Shown: piece after piece, positions 25,584-33,594 of the stretch
How positions within the stretch are numbered: position 1 is the stretch's first letter
How the letters are laid out: each line of letters begins with the position of its first letter
DNA from: an uncultured Moraxella sp.
Lineage (GTDB): Bacteria > Pseudomonadota > Gammaproteobacteria > Pseudomonadales > Moraxellaceae
Direction: 5' to 3'
Length of the DNA stretch: 41,564 bases
Assembly (NCBI GenBank): GCA_943908405.1
Contig: CALTTE010000007.1
Location: 1 to 41,564, forward strand
The notes under the pieces: model-generated
What the model was told of the DNA's origin: nothing
Database searches by the model: none
What the model saw: the letters and a program-made list of their open reading frames with translations, nothing else
Made by a program: the position numbers and the translations under genes

Positions 25584-26240
25584 TTAACGATTATTGCCGT
25601 TTGAGCTAATCACCATCTCAACACGGCGATTTTGAGCTCGTCCTGAATCAGTGGCGTTACTAGCAATGGGTCTGTCAGGACCATAACCAACCACATTGAT
25701 GCGATAGTTTGGCACACCACGACCCACCAAATAATTGGCAACCGATTCGGCACGCTGGCGAGATAAATTCATATTGTAGTTGTAATCCCCCACGCTGTCG
25801 GTATGCCCAATTAAAACAATATTGGTCTCTGGGTATTGGTTTAGCGTGCCAGCTACTTTATCTAGTGTCTGTGTAAAGCTAGGGTTTAGGCGGGCATCAT
25901 CAAAACCAAAAGTGATGTTGCCTGGCATTACAAGGTTAATATTACCTGTTTGGCGGTCTTGTTGTACGGTAACCCCAGTACCTGCCATTTGTTGCTCTAA
26001 CTGTTTGGCTTGGCGGTCCATATAATACCCAATGCCTGCTCCCAGTGCTGCCCCAATGGCGGCATCACGCCCTGTTTCGCTACCGCCTGTAGCTTGTGAA
26101 ATAAATGCCCCACCAGCTGCCCCTGTTAATGCCCCAATGGCAGCTTTATTGAGCGTTTGTCTACCAGTAGTAGGGTCTGTTGCACAGCCTGTTAGTAGCA
26201 TTGCTGAGATAGTCGTGCTGACAATTAATAATCGTTTCAT
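25584..26240 (-). CDS. YiaD-type OmpA-domain outer-membrane lipoprotein
   Basis: A 218-residue lipoprotein. ATG 26240 is chosen because AAGGATAAAG precedes it and it gives a clean signal peptide ending LLTGC (Cys19). A glycine-zipper segment (ALTGAAGGAF and AIGAALGAGIGYYMDRQAKQ) follows. The C-terminal OmpA peptidoglycan-binding domain has GHTDSVGDYNYNMNLSRQRA, VVGYGPDRPIASN and GRAQNRRVEMVI, with the conserved Asp and Arg that bind diaminopimelate. It anchors the outer membrane to the wall. Divergent from the acyltransferase gene. Confidence 0.92.
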   Translation of the reverse strand: MKRLLIVSTTISAMLLTGCATDPTTGRQTLNKAAIGALTGAAGGAFISQATGGSETGRDAAIGAALGAGIGYYMDRQAKQLEQQMAGTGVTVQQDRQTGNINLVMPGNITFGFDDARLNPSFTQTLDKVAGTLNQYPETNIVLIGHTDSVGDYNYNMNLSRQRAESVANYLVGRGVPNYRINVVGYGPDRPIASNATDSGRAQNRRVEMVISSNGNNR

Positions 26241-26380
26241 AACTTTATCCTTCAAAAAAAATTTAATCAAATCAAAACTTAACTTAGCATGAAAATAAAT
26301 CGCCGATACAGATATACTTGTACAATAGATTTATTAGATACTAAGTGAGCGTTTGTGATATTATCCCCCAATAATGCTTG

Positions 26381-26426
26381 ATTTACTGTAGTAAATTTGT
26401 CAAAAAGCGTTATTTTTTGCTATACT
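26381..26426 (+). promoter_or_regulatory. Sigma-70 promoter with an adjoining inverted repeat, for the acyltransferase gene
   Basis: TTGTCA (26397-26402) and TATACT (26421-26426) are separated by 18 bases, and the start codon is 35 bases downstream of the -10. Directly upstream of the -35 lies atttact-gt-agtaaat (26381-26396), with perfect 7-base arms, a candidate operator or activator site. The binding protein is unknown. Confidence 0.6.
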
Positions 26427-26460
26427 GGCGATTTTAATCCAATTTTATGGGGGGATTGCT

Positions 26461-27567
26461 ATGCAAAACAAGCAACGCCGTGTTAAGCGTCAAGTCAATT
26501 TTGCAAAAGATAAGTTTGTTAGTGCCATCAAAAGTTTTGCCGACAACGATTTTATAAAAAACCGCTTAACCAACAATACATTGGTTCAGATGGACGCTTT
26601 GCCGCATTGGATAACCAAACTGCACCAAGAAAATCCCATTCTAGGTAAAAACTTAAGCCTTGTGTTGTCAGGGGCGGGCATTGTTGGGCAAAGCTTGGCG
26701 GTGGGCGTGCCGCTATTTGCTTTGGGGCTAACAAAGCTGGCAGGACAAAAAATCACCCCCTTAAAGCCCCTTGGCGATAAGGCCGACAAAGGCATTGTAG
26801 CGGTGTCTAATAATTGGATTGCGATCAATAATTGGCTGATTGACCACGTTTTGCCCCAAAAAAACTGGACAATCAATTTGCCTGACCATCTTGACCCTAA
26901 CAAAAAATATCTGTTAATTTGCAATCATCAATCGTGGGTAGATACCAGTATTATTCAATACATCAGTCAAGACAAGTTGCCATTGACTCGCTTTTTTACC
27001 AAATATGAGCTGATTTATTTGCCTGTGGTGGGGCAGGCGTTTTATTTGCTGGATTTTCCGATGATGAAACGCCATACCAAAGCCCAAATTGCCAAAAATC
27101 CTGCATTGGCAGGGCAGGATTTGTTAGAAGCTGAGCGAGCGTGCCGTCTGCTAAGCAAAAAAAGCTTTGTGTTATTAAATTATTTAGAAGGTACACGCTT
27201 TTCTGCTCAAAAACACGCCAACCAAAATTCACCCTACCGCTATTTATTAAAACCCAAAGCAGGTGGGCTGGCGTTGGCGTTGGCAAGTTTGGGGGAGGAT
27301 ATTGATGGTATTTTGGATATGACCATTGTTTACCCTGATGGCATTCCAAGCTATGATGAGCTGTGGGCAGGTCAAATTAAACGGTTATCGGTGGACATTC
27401 GTTTTATTGATATGCCAAAAGATTTGTTTGACAAGTTAAAAGCAGGTCAATATCAATCTAATCTTGATACCAAAAAACAGCTTCACGCGTGGCTAGATGG
27501 TCTTTGGCAACAAAAAGATGAGCGTATTCATAATGTTTTGCAAGATATGTCATCAAAAAGCCATTAA
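26461..27567 (+). CDS. Lysophospholipid/1-acylglycerol-3-phosphate-type acyltransferase (YihG-like)
   Basis: A 368-residue membrane-associated acyltransferase of the PlsC superfamily. The catalytic HX4D motif is NHQSWVD (His156, Asp161) and the phosphate-binding motif is YLEGTRF (Glu243-Arg246). A hydrophobic segment at about 64-92 likely anchors it to the inner membrane. Residues between the motifs (RFFTKYELIYLPVVGQAF) match the YihG/YcsE branch. It should acylate a lysophospholipid for membrane lipid synthesis or remodelling. A GGGGGA ribosome binding site precedes the ATG. It is slightly longer than YihG (about 310 residues), mostly at the N-terminus. Confidence 0.88.
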   Translation: MQNKQRRVKRQVNFAKDKFVSAIKSFADNDFIKNRLTNNTLVQMDALPHWITKLHQENPILGKNLSLVLSGAGIVGQSLAVGVPLFALGLTKLAGQKITPLKPLGDKADKGIVAVSNNWIAINNWLIDHVLPQKNWTINLPDHLDPNKKYLLICNHQSWVDTSIIQYISQDKLPLTRFFTKYELIYLPVVGQAFYLLDFPMMKRHTKAQIAKNPALAGQDLLEAERACRLLSKKSFVLLNYLEGTRFSAQKHANQNSPYRYLLKPKAGGLALALASLGEDIDGILDMTIVYPDGIPSYDELWAGQIKRLSVDIRFIDMPKDLFDKLKAGQYQSNLDTKKQLHAWLDGLWQQKDERIHNVLQDMSSKSH

Positions 27568-27572
27568 CTAAA

Positions 27573-27740
27573 ATGATTAAATCAACAGCCATTAAATCAA
27601 AAATCACCAAGCCAAAGCCATTTAAAAAGTCATTTAAGTTAAAGCCGTTGTTTAAATCAAAGTTAAGCCAAAGTACCGTTAAACATAAGCTAACTGGCGA
27701 TAATGATTTTACTTGTTTAATTGGCTTATTTGGCTTATGA
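27573..27740 (+). CDS. Possible 55-residue lysine-rich small protein (doubtful)
   Basis: A plus-strand frame starts at ATG 27573, five bases after the acyltransferase stop, and ends at TGA 27738-27740. The first 40 residues are strongly cationic, with about 13 lysines among Ser/Thr/Pro/Phe. The last 15 are mildly hydrophobic (FTCLIGLFGL end). No ribosome binding site is visible and the DNA consists of short degenerate repeats (ttaaatcaaa, aagccaaag), so the lysines may simply reflect A-rich repeats. The remainder of the spacer, 27741-27943, shows no gene. Confidence 0.2.
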   Translation: MIKSTAIKSKITKPKPFKKSFKLKPLFKSKLSQSTVKHKLTGDNDFTCLIGLFGL

Positions 27741-27943
27741 TACGCTTTTTTTATGTTTAAGTGTTTTTGTGGTTTTTGCTGTTAAGTTACCAAATGTTGG
27801 GCGGTTAGATTGATAAAAAATTTAATCGTTCACTTGCCCAACAATAATCCTAAATGGCTCGATTAAGCAGGTAATTTAAATGCGTTAGCCCAAAGATAAA
27901 ATTCAAACATAAAGCAAAACACACAAATCTAGATAATAACCCA

Positions 27944-28978
27944 ATGCTACCTATTTATAATAACGACACCCCACCCCCACCCAACCGGTTAAAACTTGGC
28001 TATGACATTGCCATTGTGCTGGCGATTTTGCTGGATTTGGTGCTGATATTTTTTGACCAAATCGTGATGAGTGTGTTTTTTGGGCAAATGGTGCAGTGGT
28101 TGTCTTGGTCTGATTGGCAATTGTGGCTGATTGAGTATAAAGCCAATGGTCATTTGTGGTTGGGGTTGATGGGTGGTTTATTTACGGTGTTTTTGATTGC
28201 TGAGCTGTTGTTACGCTGGCTTGTTGCCATCAAAAATCGCACTTATCACCGCTGGTTTTTCTTTCCTTTTGTGCATTGGTATGAGGTGCTCGGCTGTTTT
28301 CCGCTATTGCGTCCATTGAGGCTACTTAGGGTATTTGTGATTATTCGCAGGTTGCATCAAATGGGCGTGCAAGTGGTGCCAAGTCGCCTGATTAACGCGG
28401 TTAAGTTTTATGGCAATGTTGTGCTTGAGGAGCTGTCTGACCGAGTGATTTTGACCGCTGTGGATAATTTTCGCACCCAGCTTACCGCCCCACACAATCA
28501 CCAAATGATGATTGATGCCACCATTGGCAAAAATCGGGCAAAAATTGAACAAACCTTGCAGGCGTTATTAACCCAAGAATTATTACCCAAATTATTGCCG
28601 ATGGTATCATCAAAATTTAGTCAAGAGCTATCCGTTCAGGTAGGGCAAGCGGTGGTACAAGCACTCAACGACACGCCAGAGTTTCGCCGTTATTTAAAAA
28701 TGATACCGATTGCAGGGTCAATGATAGAAGGGCAGCTTGTGGATATTGGGCGACACATTGGCGAAAATGTAACCATTCGGGTGAATGAAACTTTATTATC
28801 GCCGCCGCTATTAACCAAATTGGTTGATGAGATTGCTGAAGGGGTGGCACATATTGACTGGTCATCGCCTGAGGTGGGCGAATTAATTAAAGCCTTGATT
28901 GATGATGGATTAACCGCTTTTGAAAATCAAGTCAAATGGCAACAACACCAGCACAGCGAACATTTGCCATCGCTGTAG
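27944..28978 (+). CDS. Voltage-sensor-like membrane protein with a long soluble tail (ion-transporter-like, no pore seen)
   Basis: A 344-residue protein. Hydrophobic segments lie at about 18-42, 71-96 and 105-121, followed by a basic S4-like helix RPLRLLRVFVIIRRL with Arg123, 126, 129 and 135/136 (position 132 is Val). The helix before it (HWYEVLGCFPLL) matches the S3 to S4 passage of voltage-gated cation channels, and Glu87 in the second span could be a countercharge. No pore loop or S5/S6 pair follows. Residues 145-344 are soluble, probably helical, with repeated hydrophobic-charged patterns (LLTQELLPKLLPMVSSKF). The function is unknown: possibly a stand-alone voltage-sensor or proton-channel-like protein, or only a channel-derived membrane anchor. 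No operon partners are evident; the gene follows a 203-base spacer. Confidence 0.7.
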   Translation: MLPIYNNDTPPPPNRLKLGYDIAIVLAILLDLVLIFFDQIVMSVFFGQMVQWLSWSDWQLWLIEYKANGHLWLGLMGGLFTVFLIAELLLRWLVAIKNRTYHRWFFFPFVHWYEVLGCFPLLRPLRLLRVFVIIRRLHQMGVQVVPSRLINAVKFYGNVVLEELSDRVILTAVDNFRTQLTAPHNHQMMIDATIGKNRAKIEQTLQALLTQELLPKLLPMVSSKFSQELSVQVGQAVVQALNDTPEFRRYLKMIPIAGSMIEGQLVDIGRHIGENVTIRVNETLLSPPLLTKLVDEIAEGVAHIDWSSPEVGELIKALIDDGLTAFENQVKWQQHQHSEHLPSL

Positions 28979-29222
28979 TTGATGGTGTTTGGTGCAAATT
29001 TTACTGCCAAATTTTGCTGCCAAAGTTTATTGCCAAGGGATTTTGGTTAAGTAAACTTATAACAAATGCTTTTCGTCAATGGCGTTTGTCGGCACTGGTA
29101 AGTTATTGTGATGTTTTTTGGTGATGGTAAGCTGGTCAAAAGGGGTGTTAATTTGTTACAATTTAATAATCGTGCTTGATAAGCGTCGGTATTGGCTTAA
29201 CCTAAAAAAGAGAGTGGTTTTT

Positions 29223-30197
29223 ATGAGTGTTGTTTTGACAGGCAAAATGCTGGCATTTAGCCGTTTGGTGATTGATGGGGCAGATTGGGCGATAATTGAG
29301 ACAGCGTTGGGGCAATTTGCCCACAAACAGCAAGTACCTGTGGTGGTGCAGACCGATACGCCCCTTGATTTACAGCGTTTGATTGATTTACTTTGGCGTT
29401 ATAATATGGCGGTTATTGGGGTTGGTCAGGGTGTGTTGGACGACCAAGCGGTTGCCTTAAAAGTGGCGATTTTCCCAAGCGATGGTAAACGTATTGCCCG
29501 CTTGGATGACAAGGTCAAGCCACCAACCAAGCCAGTTCCAGCTCAAATAAACCAGCATAACCAACCAATCTTAAATGAGATGGGCATTGATGAAACTAAT
29601 ATGGGTGATGCTGATTTTGACAATAGGGCGAGCAATGCCTTTGGTGTCAGTAATGCCAGTAATGTCGTTGCCATTAATACTAGCAATAGCGACAACAACA
29701 ATGACAATAATAACGGCTACAATAACAGCAATGCAAGTAACAGTAATGCAAGTAACAGCAATATAAGCAACGACATTGTTGCTGATGACAAGCCAAGCCA
29801 TCAACATAACCCATCAAGTGTCCCAGATGTTAGCCCAGATGAAATCCTACAAATACCTACCATCAACAGCCGTATCCACAGCCAGCTTGTGCGTTCGGGG
29901 CAATCCATTCATCATATGGGCGGTGATTTGGTGATTGCAGGCAGTGTTAATAATGGGGCGGAAGTTGCTACCGATTGTAATTTGCATATTTATGGCAAGG
30001 GTCAAGGCAGGCTGGTTGCAGGAGCAACAGGCGATGAAAACGCCCGCATTTTTTGTCAAAATTTTGACCCAACGCTGGTGTCGGTGGCAGGAACCTATTG
30101 CTTAAAAGAGGACATTGACCCCAAATTGATTGGTCAAGCAGTGATGGTGAGCTTTTCTTTGGAGCGGGGCTTGACTTTTGCGTTAATGAATGGCTAA
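29223..30197 (+). CDS. minC: MinC: septum-site determining inhibitor of FtsZ assembly
   Basis: A 324-residue cell-division inhibitor. The N-terminal FtsZ-binding domain is about 1-95 (MSVVLTGKMLAFSRLVI start). An unusually long Asn/Ser-rich linker at about 100-205 includes three SNAS/SNIS units. The C-terminal beta-helix (about 210-324) has VRSGQSIHHMGGDLVIAGSV and ENARIFCQNFDPTLVSVAG and binds MinD. Typical MinC is about 230-240 residues, and the excess is all linker. The frame continues upstream without family similarity; ATG 29223, after AGAGAG, is the start. minD follows after 327 bases rather than directly. Confidence 0.95.
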   Translation: MSVVLTGKMLAFSRLVIDGADWAIIETALGQFAHKQQVPVVVQTDTPLDLQRLIDLLWRYNMAVIGVGQGVLDDQAVALKVAIFPSDGKRIARLDDKVKPPTKPVPAQINQHNQPILNEMGIDETNMGDADFDNRASNAFGVSNASNVVAINTSNSDNNNDNNNGYNNSNASNSNASNSNISNDIVADDKPSHQHNPSSVPDVSPDEILQIPTINSRIHSQLVRSGQSIHHMGGDLVIAGSVNNGAEVATDCNLHIYGKGQGRLVAGATGDENARIFCQNFDPTLVSVAGTYCLKEDIDPKLIGQAVMVSFSLERGLTFALMNG

Positions 30198-30524
30198 GCG
30201 GATTGCGTTAGGTATCAATGGTTTATTTTGGCTACGTGTTTTTTTATAACGTCTTTTGTTGTTAAAGGTTAAACAGTTGTTTGTTGTTTAATCTGTTTGC
30301 TATTGAATAAGCGTGCTTGGCTATTTATTTTTGGGCATAATTATGCTAATCTAAAGCCTTGGTAGAGCGATGACAAAAGGCTTTATGGGTAAACAGGCTT
30401 TATTAATTGTTAATGATTGGATTAATTATTGGTTTTGATTAATTGTTGGTTTTAATTGATTGTTGGTTGTAATGATTAGTTGTTATTATTGGTTTTAATT
30501 GATTATTGGTTAAGGAGAGTAACA
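30198..30524. promoter_or_regulatory. minC-minD spacer with a palindrome and a stem-loop
   Basis: There is no gene in this 327-base stretch. It contains a perfect 12-base palindrome gcataattatgc at 30335-30346. A 9-base-pair inverted repeat follows, taaagcctt (30352-30360) and aaggcttta (30377-30385) with a 16-base loop and no T-run after it, so it is not a classical terminator. Downstream are degenerate ttggttttaattgatt repeats up to the minD ribosome binding site. A promoter or leader for minDE is likely here, but I could not fix -35/-10 boxes. Confidence 0.4.
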
Positions 30525-31334
30525 GTGGCAAAAATTGTGGTTGTAACCTCAGGCAAAGGCGGTGTGGGCAAAACCACCACCAGTGCGTCTTTTGCAACGG
30601 GGCTTGCGTTGCGTGGTTTTAAGACGGTCGTCATTGATTTTGATGTTGGCTTGCGTAATTTGGATTTGATTATGGGCTGTGAAAATCGCATCGTCTATGA
30701 TTTTGTTGATGTGATTACAGGTTCAGCCAGATTGTCGCAAGCCCTTGTTAAAGACAAACAGATTGATAATTTATTTATTTTGCCTGCATCGCAAACTCGT
30801 GATAAAGACGCTTTAACCGACGAGGGGGTGAGTGAGGTGATGAGCGAGCTTGCCAAACAGTTTGATTATATCATTTGCGATAGCCCTGCAGGTATTGAGC
30901 GAGGAGCTCAGTTGGCAATGTATCACGCCGATGAGGCTTTGATTGTAACCAATCCTGAAATTTCCAGCGTGCGAGATTCTGATCGTATCATTGGTATTTT
31001 GCAATCACGCACCAAGCGAGTAGAAGAGGGCGGTAGCGTGCGTGAACACTTGATTATCACTCGCTACAATCCTGAACGTGCCGAAAAAGGTGAGATGATG
31101 GACAAAACCACCATTGCCGAAGAGATTTTAAAAGTGCCGTTGATTGGGGTAGTACCAGAGTCATCAGCGGTACTTGAGGCATCAAACCGTGGCGAGCCGG
31201 TTATTTTGGATAACAATTCTATGGCAGGGCAATGTTATCAAGACATTGTAGCACGGTTTTTGGGTGAAGATGTGCCTATGCGACACATTGACGTTAAGAA
31301 AAAAAGCTTTTTGCAACGGTTGTTTGGAGGCTAG
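30525..31334 (+). CDS. minD: MinD: membrane ATPase of the Min system
   Basis: A 269-residue ParA/MinD-family ATPase. The deviant Walker A is SGKGGVGKTTTSASFATGLA, switch I is DFDVGLRNLDLIMGCE, and Walker B is YIICDSPAGIERGAQ. The C-terminus KKSFLQRLFGG is the amphipathic membrane-targeting helix. It recruits MinC to the membrane and oscillates with MinE. GTG 30525 is the start, with AAGGAG eight bases upstream; an upstream in-frame extension has no MinD similarity. minE begins two bases after the stop. Confidence 0.97.
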   Translation: MAKIVVVTSGKGGVGKTTTSASFATGLALRGFKTVVIDFDVGLRNLDLIMGCENRIVYDFVDVITGSARLSQALVKDKQIDNLFILPASQTRDKDALTDEGVSEVMSELAKQFDYIICDSPAGIERGAQLAMYHADEALIVTNPEISSVRDSDRIIGILQSRTKRVEEGGSVREHLIITRYNPERAEKGEMMDKTTIAEEILKVPLIGVVPESSAVLEASNRGEPVILDNNSMAGQCYQDIVARFLGEDVPMRHIDVKKKSFLQRLFGG

Positions 31335-31335
31335 T

Positions 31336-31620
31336 ATGAAAAAAAATACTTGGCTTGCTCGTTTATTTGGGCAAGATAGTGGACAATCCAGTGCTGATAT
31401 CGCCAAACAACGCCTAACTGTTTTGGTAGCAAGCAATGACAAGCAATTAAAAAGCCGTTTGACTCAAGATCGTATTGACAAAATGAAACGAGAGATTGTT
31501 GATGTGGTTAATAAATATGTGGGCGGGGTGCAGCTTGATGATATTTATATTAACCACACCAAAGAGGACAGTATGGATATTTTGCAGATGAGTATCAATC
31601 TACCAGAAAACAAATCTTGA
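31336..31620 (+). CDS. minE: MinE: topological specificity factor
   Basis: A 94-residue protein that stimulates MinD ATPase and drives pole-to-pole oscillation. The N-terminal membrane-binding and MinD-binding part includes WLARLFG, IAKQRLTVLVASND and an RIDKMKREIVDVVNKYV helix; the C-terminal dimerisation domain includes VQLDDIYINHTKEDSMDILQM. Length is normal for MinE. TTTGGAGG lies five bases before ATG 31336, overlapping the end of minD, and it is surely co-transcribed with it. Confidence 0.96.
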   Translation: MKKNTWLARLFGQDSGQSSADIAKQRLTVLVASNDKQLKSRLTQDRIDKMKREIVDVVNKYVGGVQLDDIYINHTKEDSMDILQMSINLPENKS

Positions 31621-31815
31621 CAACCGCCGATGTCATCGCAAATCCTTAATGGCAAATTACCCCAATGAATAACATAATTGCCAATATAAAATTGCCAACA
31701 AAAAGCCCAAGTCTTGAATAAAAAAGCGTAGGGGTTGGTTTATAGGGGTTTATTTGTTGATTTGATAGGCACTAAGCTTAAGCTTACTGACTAAACATTA
31801 AGCTTAAAAATTATC

Positions 31816-31838
31816 AAGCCAATCATAATGATTGGCTT
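31816..31838. terminator. Hairpin terminator between convergent minE and oxyR
   Basis: aagccaatca (31816-31825), loop taa, and tgattggctt (31829-31838) form a perfect 10-base-pair stem. It is followed on the plus strand by a T-rich tgttta tail, and on the minus strand by gataattttt. It probably serves both the Min transcript and oxyR, which ends ten bases away. Confidence 0.7.
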
Positions 31839-31847
31839 TGTTTATAA

Positions 31848-32747
31848 TTAAGCCGATTGACTTAAAGCTTGATTGAATAAAGTCGCTAAGCGGTGAATGT
31901 CATTAACACGGGCATAATTAAGCCTGCAAATAAAGGCAATTCGCCGATGGGGGCTAGGTTCGGCCAGTGGTATGGTCGCAACGTTATTATTGTAACTGGT
32001 GATTTGCTCTAGTGCCATTTGTGGCACAAGCGTTGTTCCCATTCCTGCCAGACTCATTTGTACAAGTGTGGTCAAACTGGCGTCATAAAAGCTGGCGTTG
32101 GGCTGAGTATTTTTTAGGGTGCAAACCGATAACACTTGGTCGGTGAGACAGTGCCCTTGTCCCAGTAGTAATAGATTGGTTTTGGCAAGCTCGCTGCTAC
32201 TAATCGTCTCCAAATGAGCGTGATGGTCGTCTTTGGCAAAAATAGCAAAAAAATCCTCTTGCCAAAATTCAAAAACGTGCAAACCTTCTACAGGATAAGG
32301 CAAGGCGATAATGGCGGTATCAATTTGCCCATAACGAACCTGCTCAATCAGCCGTTCGGTTTGATGTTCGGTGATGTTAAGACAAAATTTAGGGAATTGC
32401 TGGTTTAGGGTGGGCAATACTTTGGGTAACAAAAAAGGTGCGATGGTTGGTACTATGCCAAGTGTCATAGGGTAGGTTAGTGGCGTTTTGTGGCGGTGGG
32501 CAAGGTCGGTCAAGTCATTGACATCAACAAAAATTCGCTGAGCTCTTGCCAATAATTCCTCGCCCAATGGGGTGATAAGTACTTGTTTGTTGTTGCGTTC
32601 AAAAATTTGCGTGTCAAGCTGTTTTTCTAGCTCGGCAATGCCAAGACTTAAGGCAGATTGAGAGATGTTGCATTCTTCGGCAGCACGTTTAAAGTGGCGG
32701 TGTTTGGCAACTGCCAAAGCAAATTCTAATTGGCGTAAAGTAATCAT
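31848..32747 (-). CDS. oxyR: OxyR: peroxide-sensing LysR-type regulator
   Basis: A 299-residue LysR-family regulator. The N-terminal winged helix includes LRQLEFALAVAKHRHFKRAA and SQSALSLGIAELEKQL. The OxyR redox pair is present as GHCLTDQVLSVC, Cys200 and Cys209, corresponding to Cys199/Cys208 of E. coli. The effector domain ends with LAGMGTTLVPQMALE and a basic CRLNYARVNDIHRL segment. It activates antioxidant genes when the disulfide forms. ATG 32747 fits the family start. A strong promoter lies upstream at 32774-32802. No katA or ahpC is adjacent in the window. Confidence 0.94.
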   Translation of the reverse strand: MITLRQLEFALAVAKHRHFKRAAEECNISQSALSLGIAELEKQLDTQIFERNNKQVLITPLGEELLARAQRIFVDVNDLTDLAHRHKTPLTYPMTLGIVPTIAPFLLPKVLPTLNQQFPKFCLNITEHQTERLIEQVRYGQIDTAIIALPYPVEGLHVFEFWQEDFFAIFAKDDHHAHLETISSSELAKTNLLLLGQGHCLTDQVLSVCTLKNTQPNASFYDASLTTLVQMSLAGMGTTLVPQMALEQITSYNNNVATIPLAEPSPHRRIAFICRLNYARVNDIHRLATLFNQALSQSA

Positions 32748-32773
32748 AAGCAAGCCGTCAATAAATAATGGCT

Positions 32774-32802
32774 ATTATACTCAAAACTTGCTTGATTGAC
32801 AA
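32774..32802 (-). promoter_or_regulatory. Sigma-70 promoter of oxyR
   Basis: On the minus strand TTGTCA (32802-32797) and a consensus TATAAT (32779-32774) are spaced by exactly 17 bases. The -10 lies 26 bases before the oxyR start codon. This is the best promoter match in the window. Confidence 0.75.
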
Positions 32803-32901
32803 AATAAAACATTGCTATTTAGATTTTAATATTTTTTTTGGGTTGAGATTGGTTGTTGAAAAATATTGGCTGATGCTTGTTTTATTGGGCAGAGCTTAGG
32901 A

Positions 32902-32913
32902 TGATAATTATCA
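32902..32913. promoter_or_regulatory. Fur-box-like palindrome tgataattatca
   Basis: A perfect 12-base palindrome containing GATAAT in both orientations, similar to part of a Fur box. It is about 100 bases upstream of the oxyR promoter and 113 bases downstream of the SCP2-domain gene. It may be chance in A+T-rich DNA. Confidence 0.25.
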
Positions 32914-33025
32914 ATCTAACTAACATTTAACCAACTAAGATTTAACTACTAAGTGCCGCCCAATTAAACCATCCAGTAAGCTATTTGAACTGTTTGACTG
33001 GCGCAACAAACTGATCATTTGTGCG

Positions 33026-33517
33026 TTATGATTTTTTGTTTGCCCCAAGTGCTTTGGTAAGCCATTGTCCGGCTTTGTGCCAATACGGTTTGACGGTGTT
33101 TAGTTTTTGTTGGTAGTCGTCTGGCAATTTGGTGGCTTGTTTGGCAAGACTTGCAAACCACAGCACCAATTTATAATCGCCATCAAGACGAATTTGCCCA
33201 TCTTGCACCGCTTGCATAAGGCTTGCTGTATCGCCTTTGGTGAGTAGTTTTGCCCCTGTTAGGCTGTCTGTAAAATGAATGCTCAAATCGGCATTGTCTT
33301 TTTCGCCCAAAGCGTGATGAAATTTACCATCATCAAACCAAAAAAAACGTGCCACACCATTATCGCTGGTAAATTGCAAGGTCAAATTTTTACTTTGGGT
33401 GGCGTTGATAAAATCGGCGTCTTGGTTGCGACTTAAATAATTAAAGCGTGTGCCCAAGGCCGCCAATAAAATATCCAAAGGGTCGGTTTGAATGTTCAGT
33501 AGTGGAATGATTGGCAT
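33026..33517 (-). CDS. SCP2 sterol-binding-domain protein
   Basis: A 163-residue soluble protein with an SCP2-type lipid-binding fold, judged from the pattern LTLQFTSDNGVARFFW, NADLSIHFTDSLTGAKLLTKGD and GQIRLDGDYKLVLWFASL. These proteins bind lipids or quinone precursors, and the domain also occurs in UbiJ and UbiT, which take part in ubiquinone synthesis. AAGGAG lies six bases before the ATG. It lies 77 bases downstream of serB on the same strand and may share its transcript. The specific ligand is unknown. Confidence 0.75.
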   Translation of the reverse strand: MPIIPLLNIQTDPLDILLAALGTRFNYLSRNQDADFINATQSKNLTLQFTSDNGVARFFWFDDGKFHHALGEKDNADLSIHFTDSLTGAKLLTKGDTASLMQAVQDGQIRLDGDYKLVLWFASLAKQATKLPDDYQQKLNTVKPYWHKAGQWLTKALGANKKS

Positions 33518-33594
33518 AATTGCTCCTTATTGTTTCTCGTTTCTTAAAATGGCTAAAAACTAACACTTAAAAAAGTAACAATCAAGACAAATGA

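Noticed and set aside
30370..30438. 22-codon frame upstream of minD preceded by GGTAGAG
   Set aside because: Its start lies in the loop of the stem-loop, the encoded peptide is unremarkable, and nothing suggests a regulatory leader peptide.
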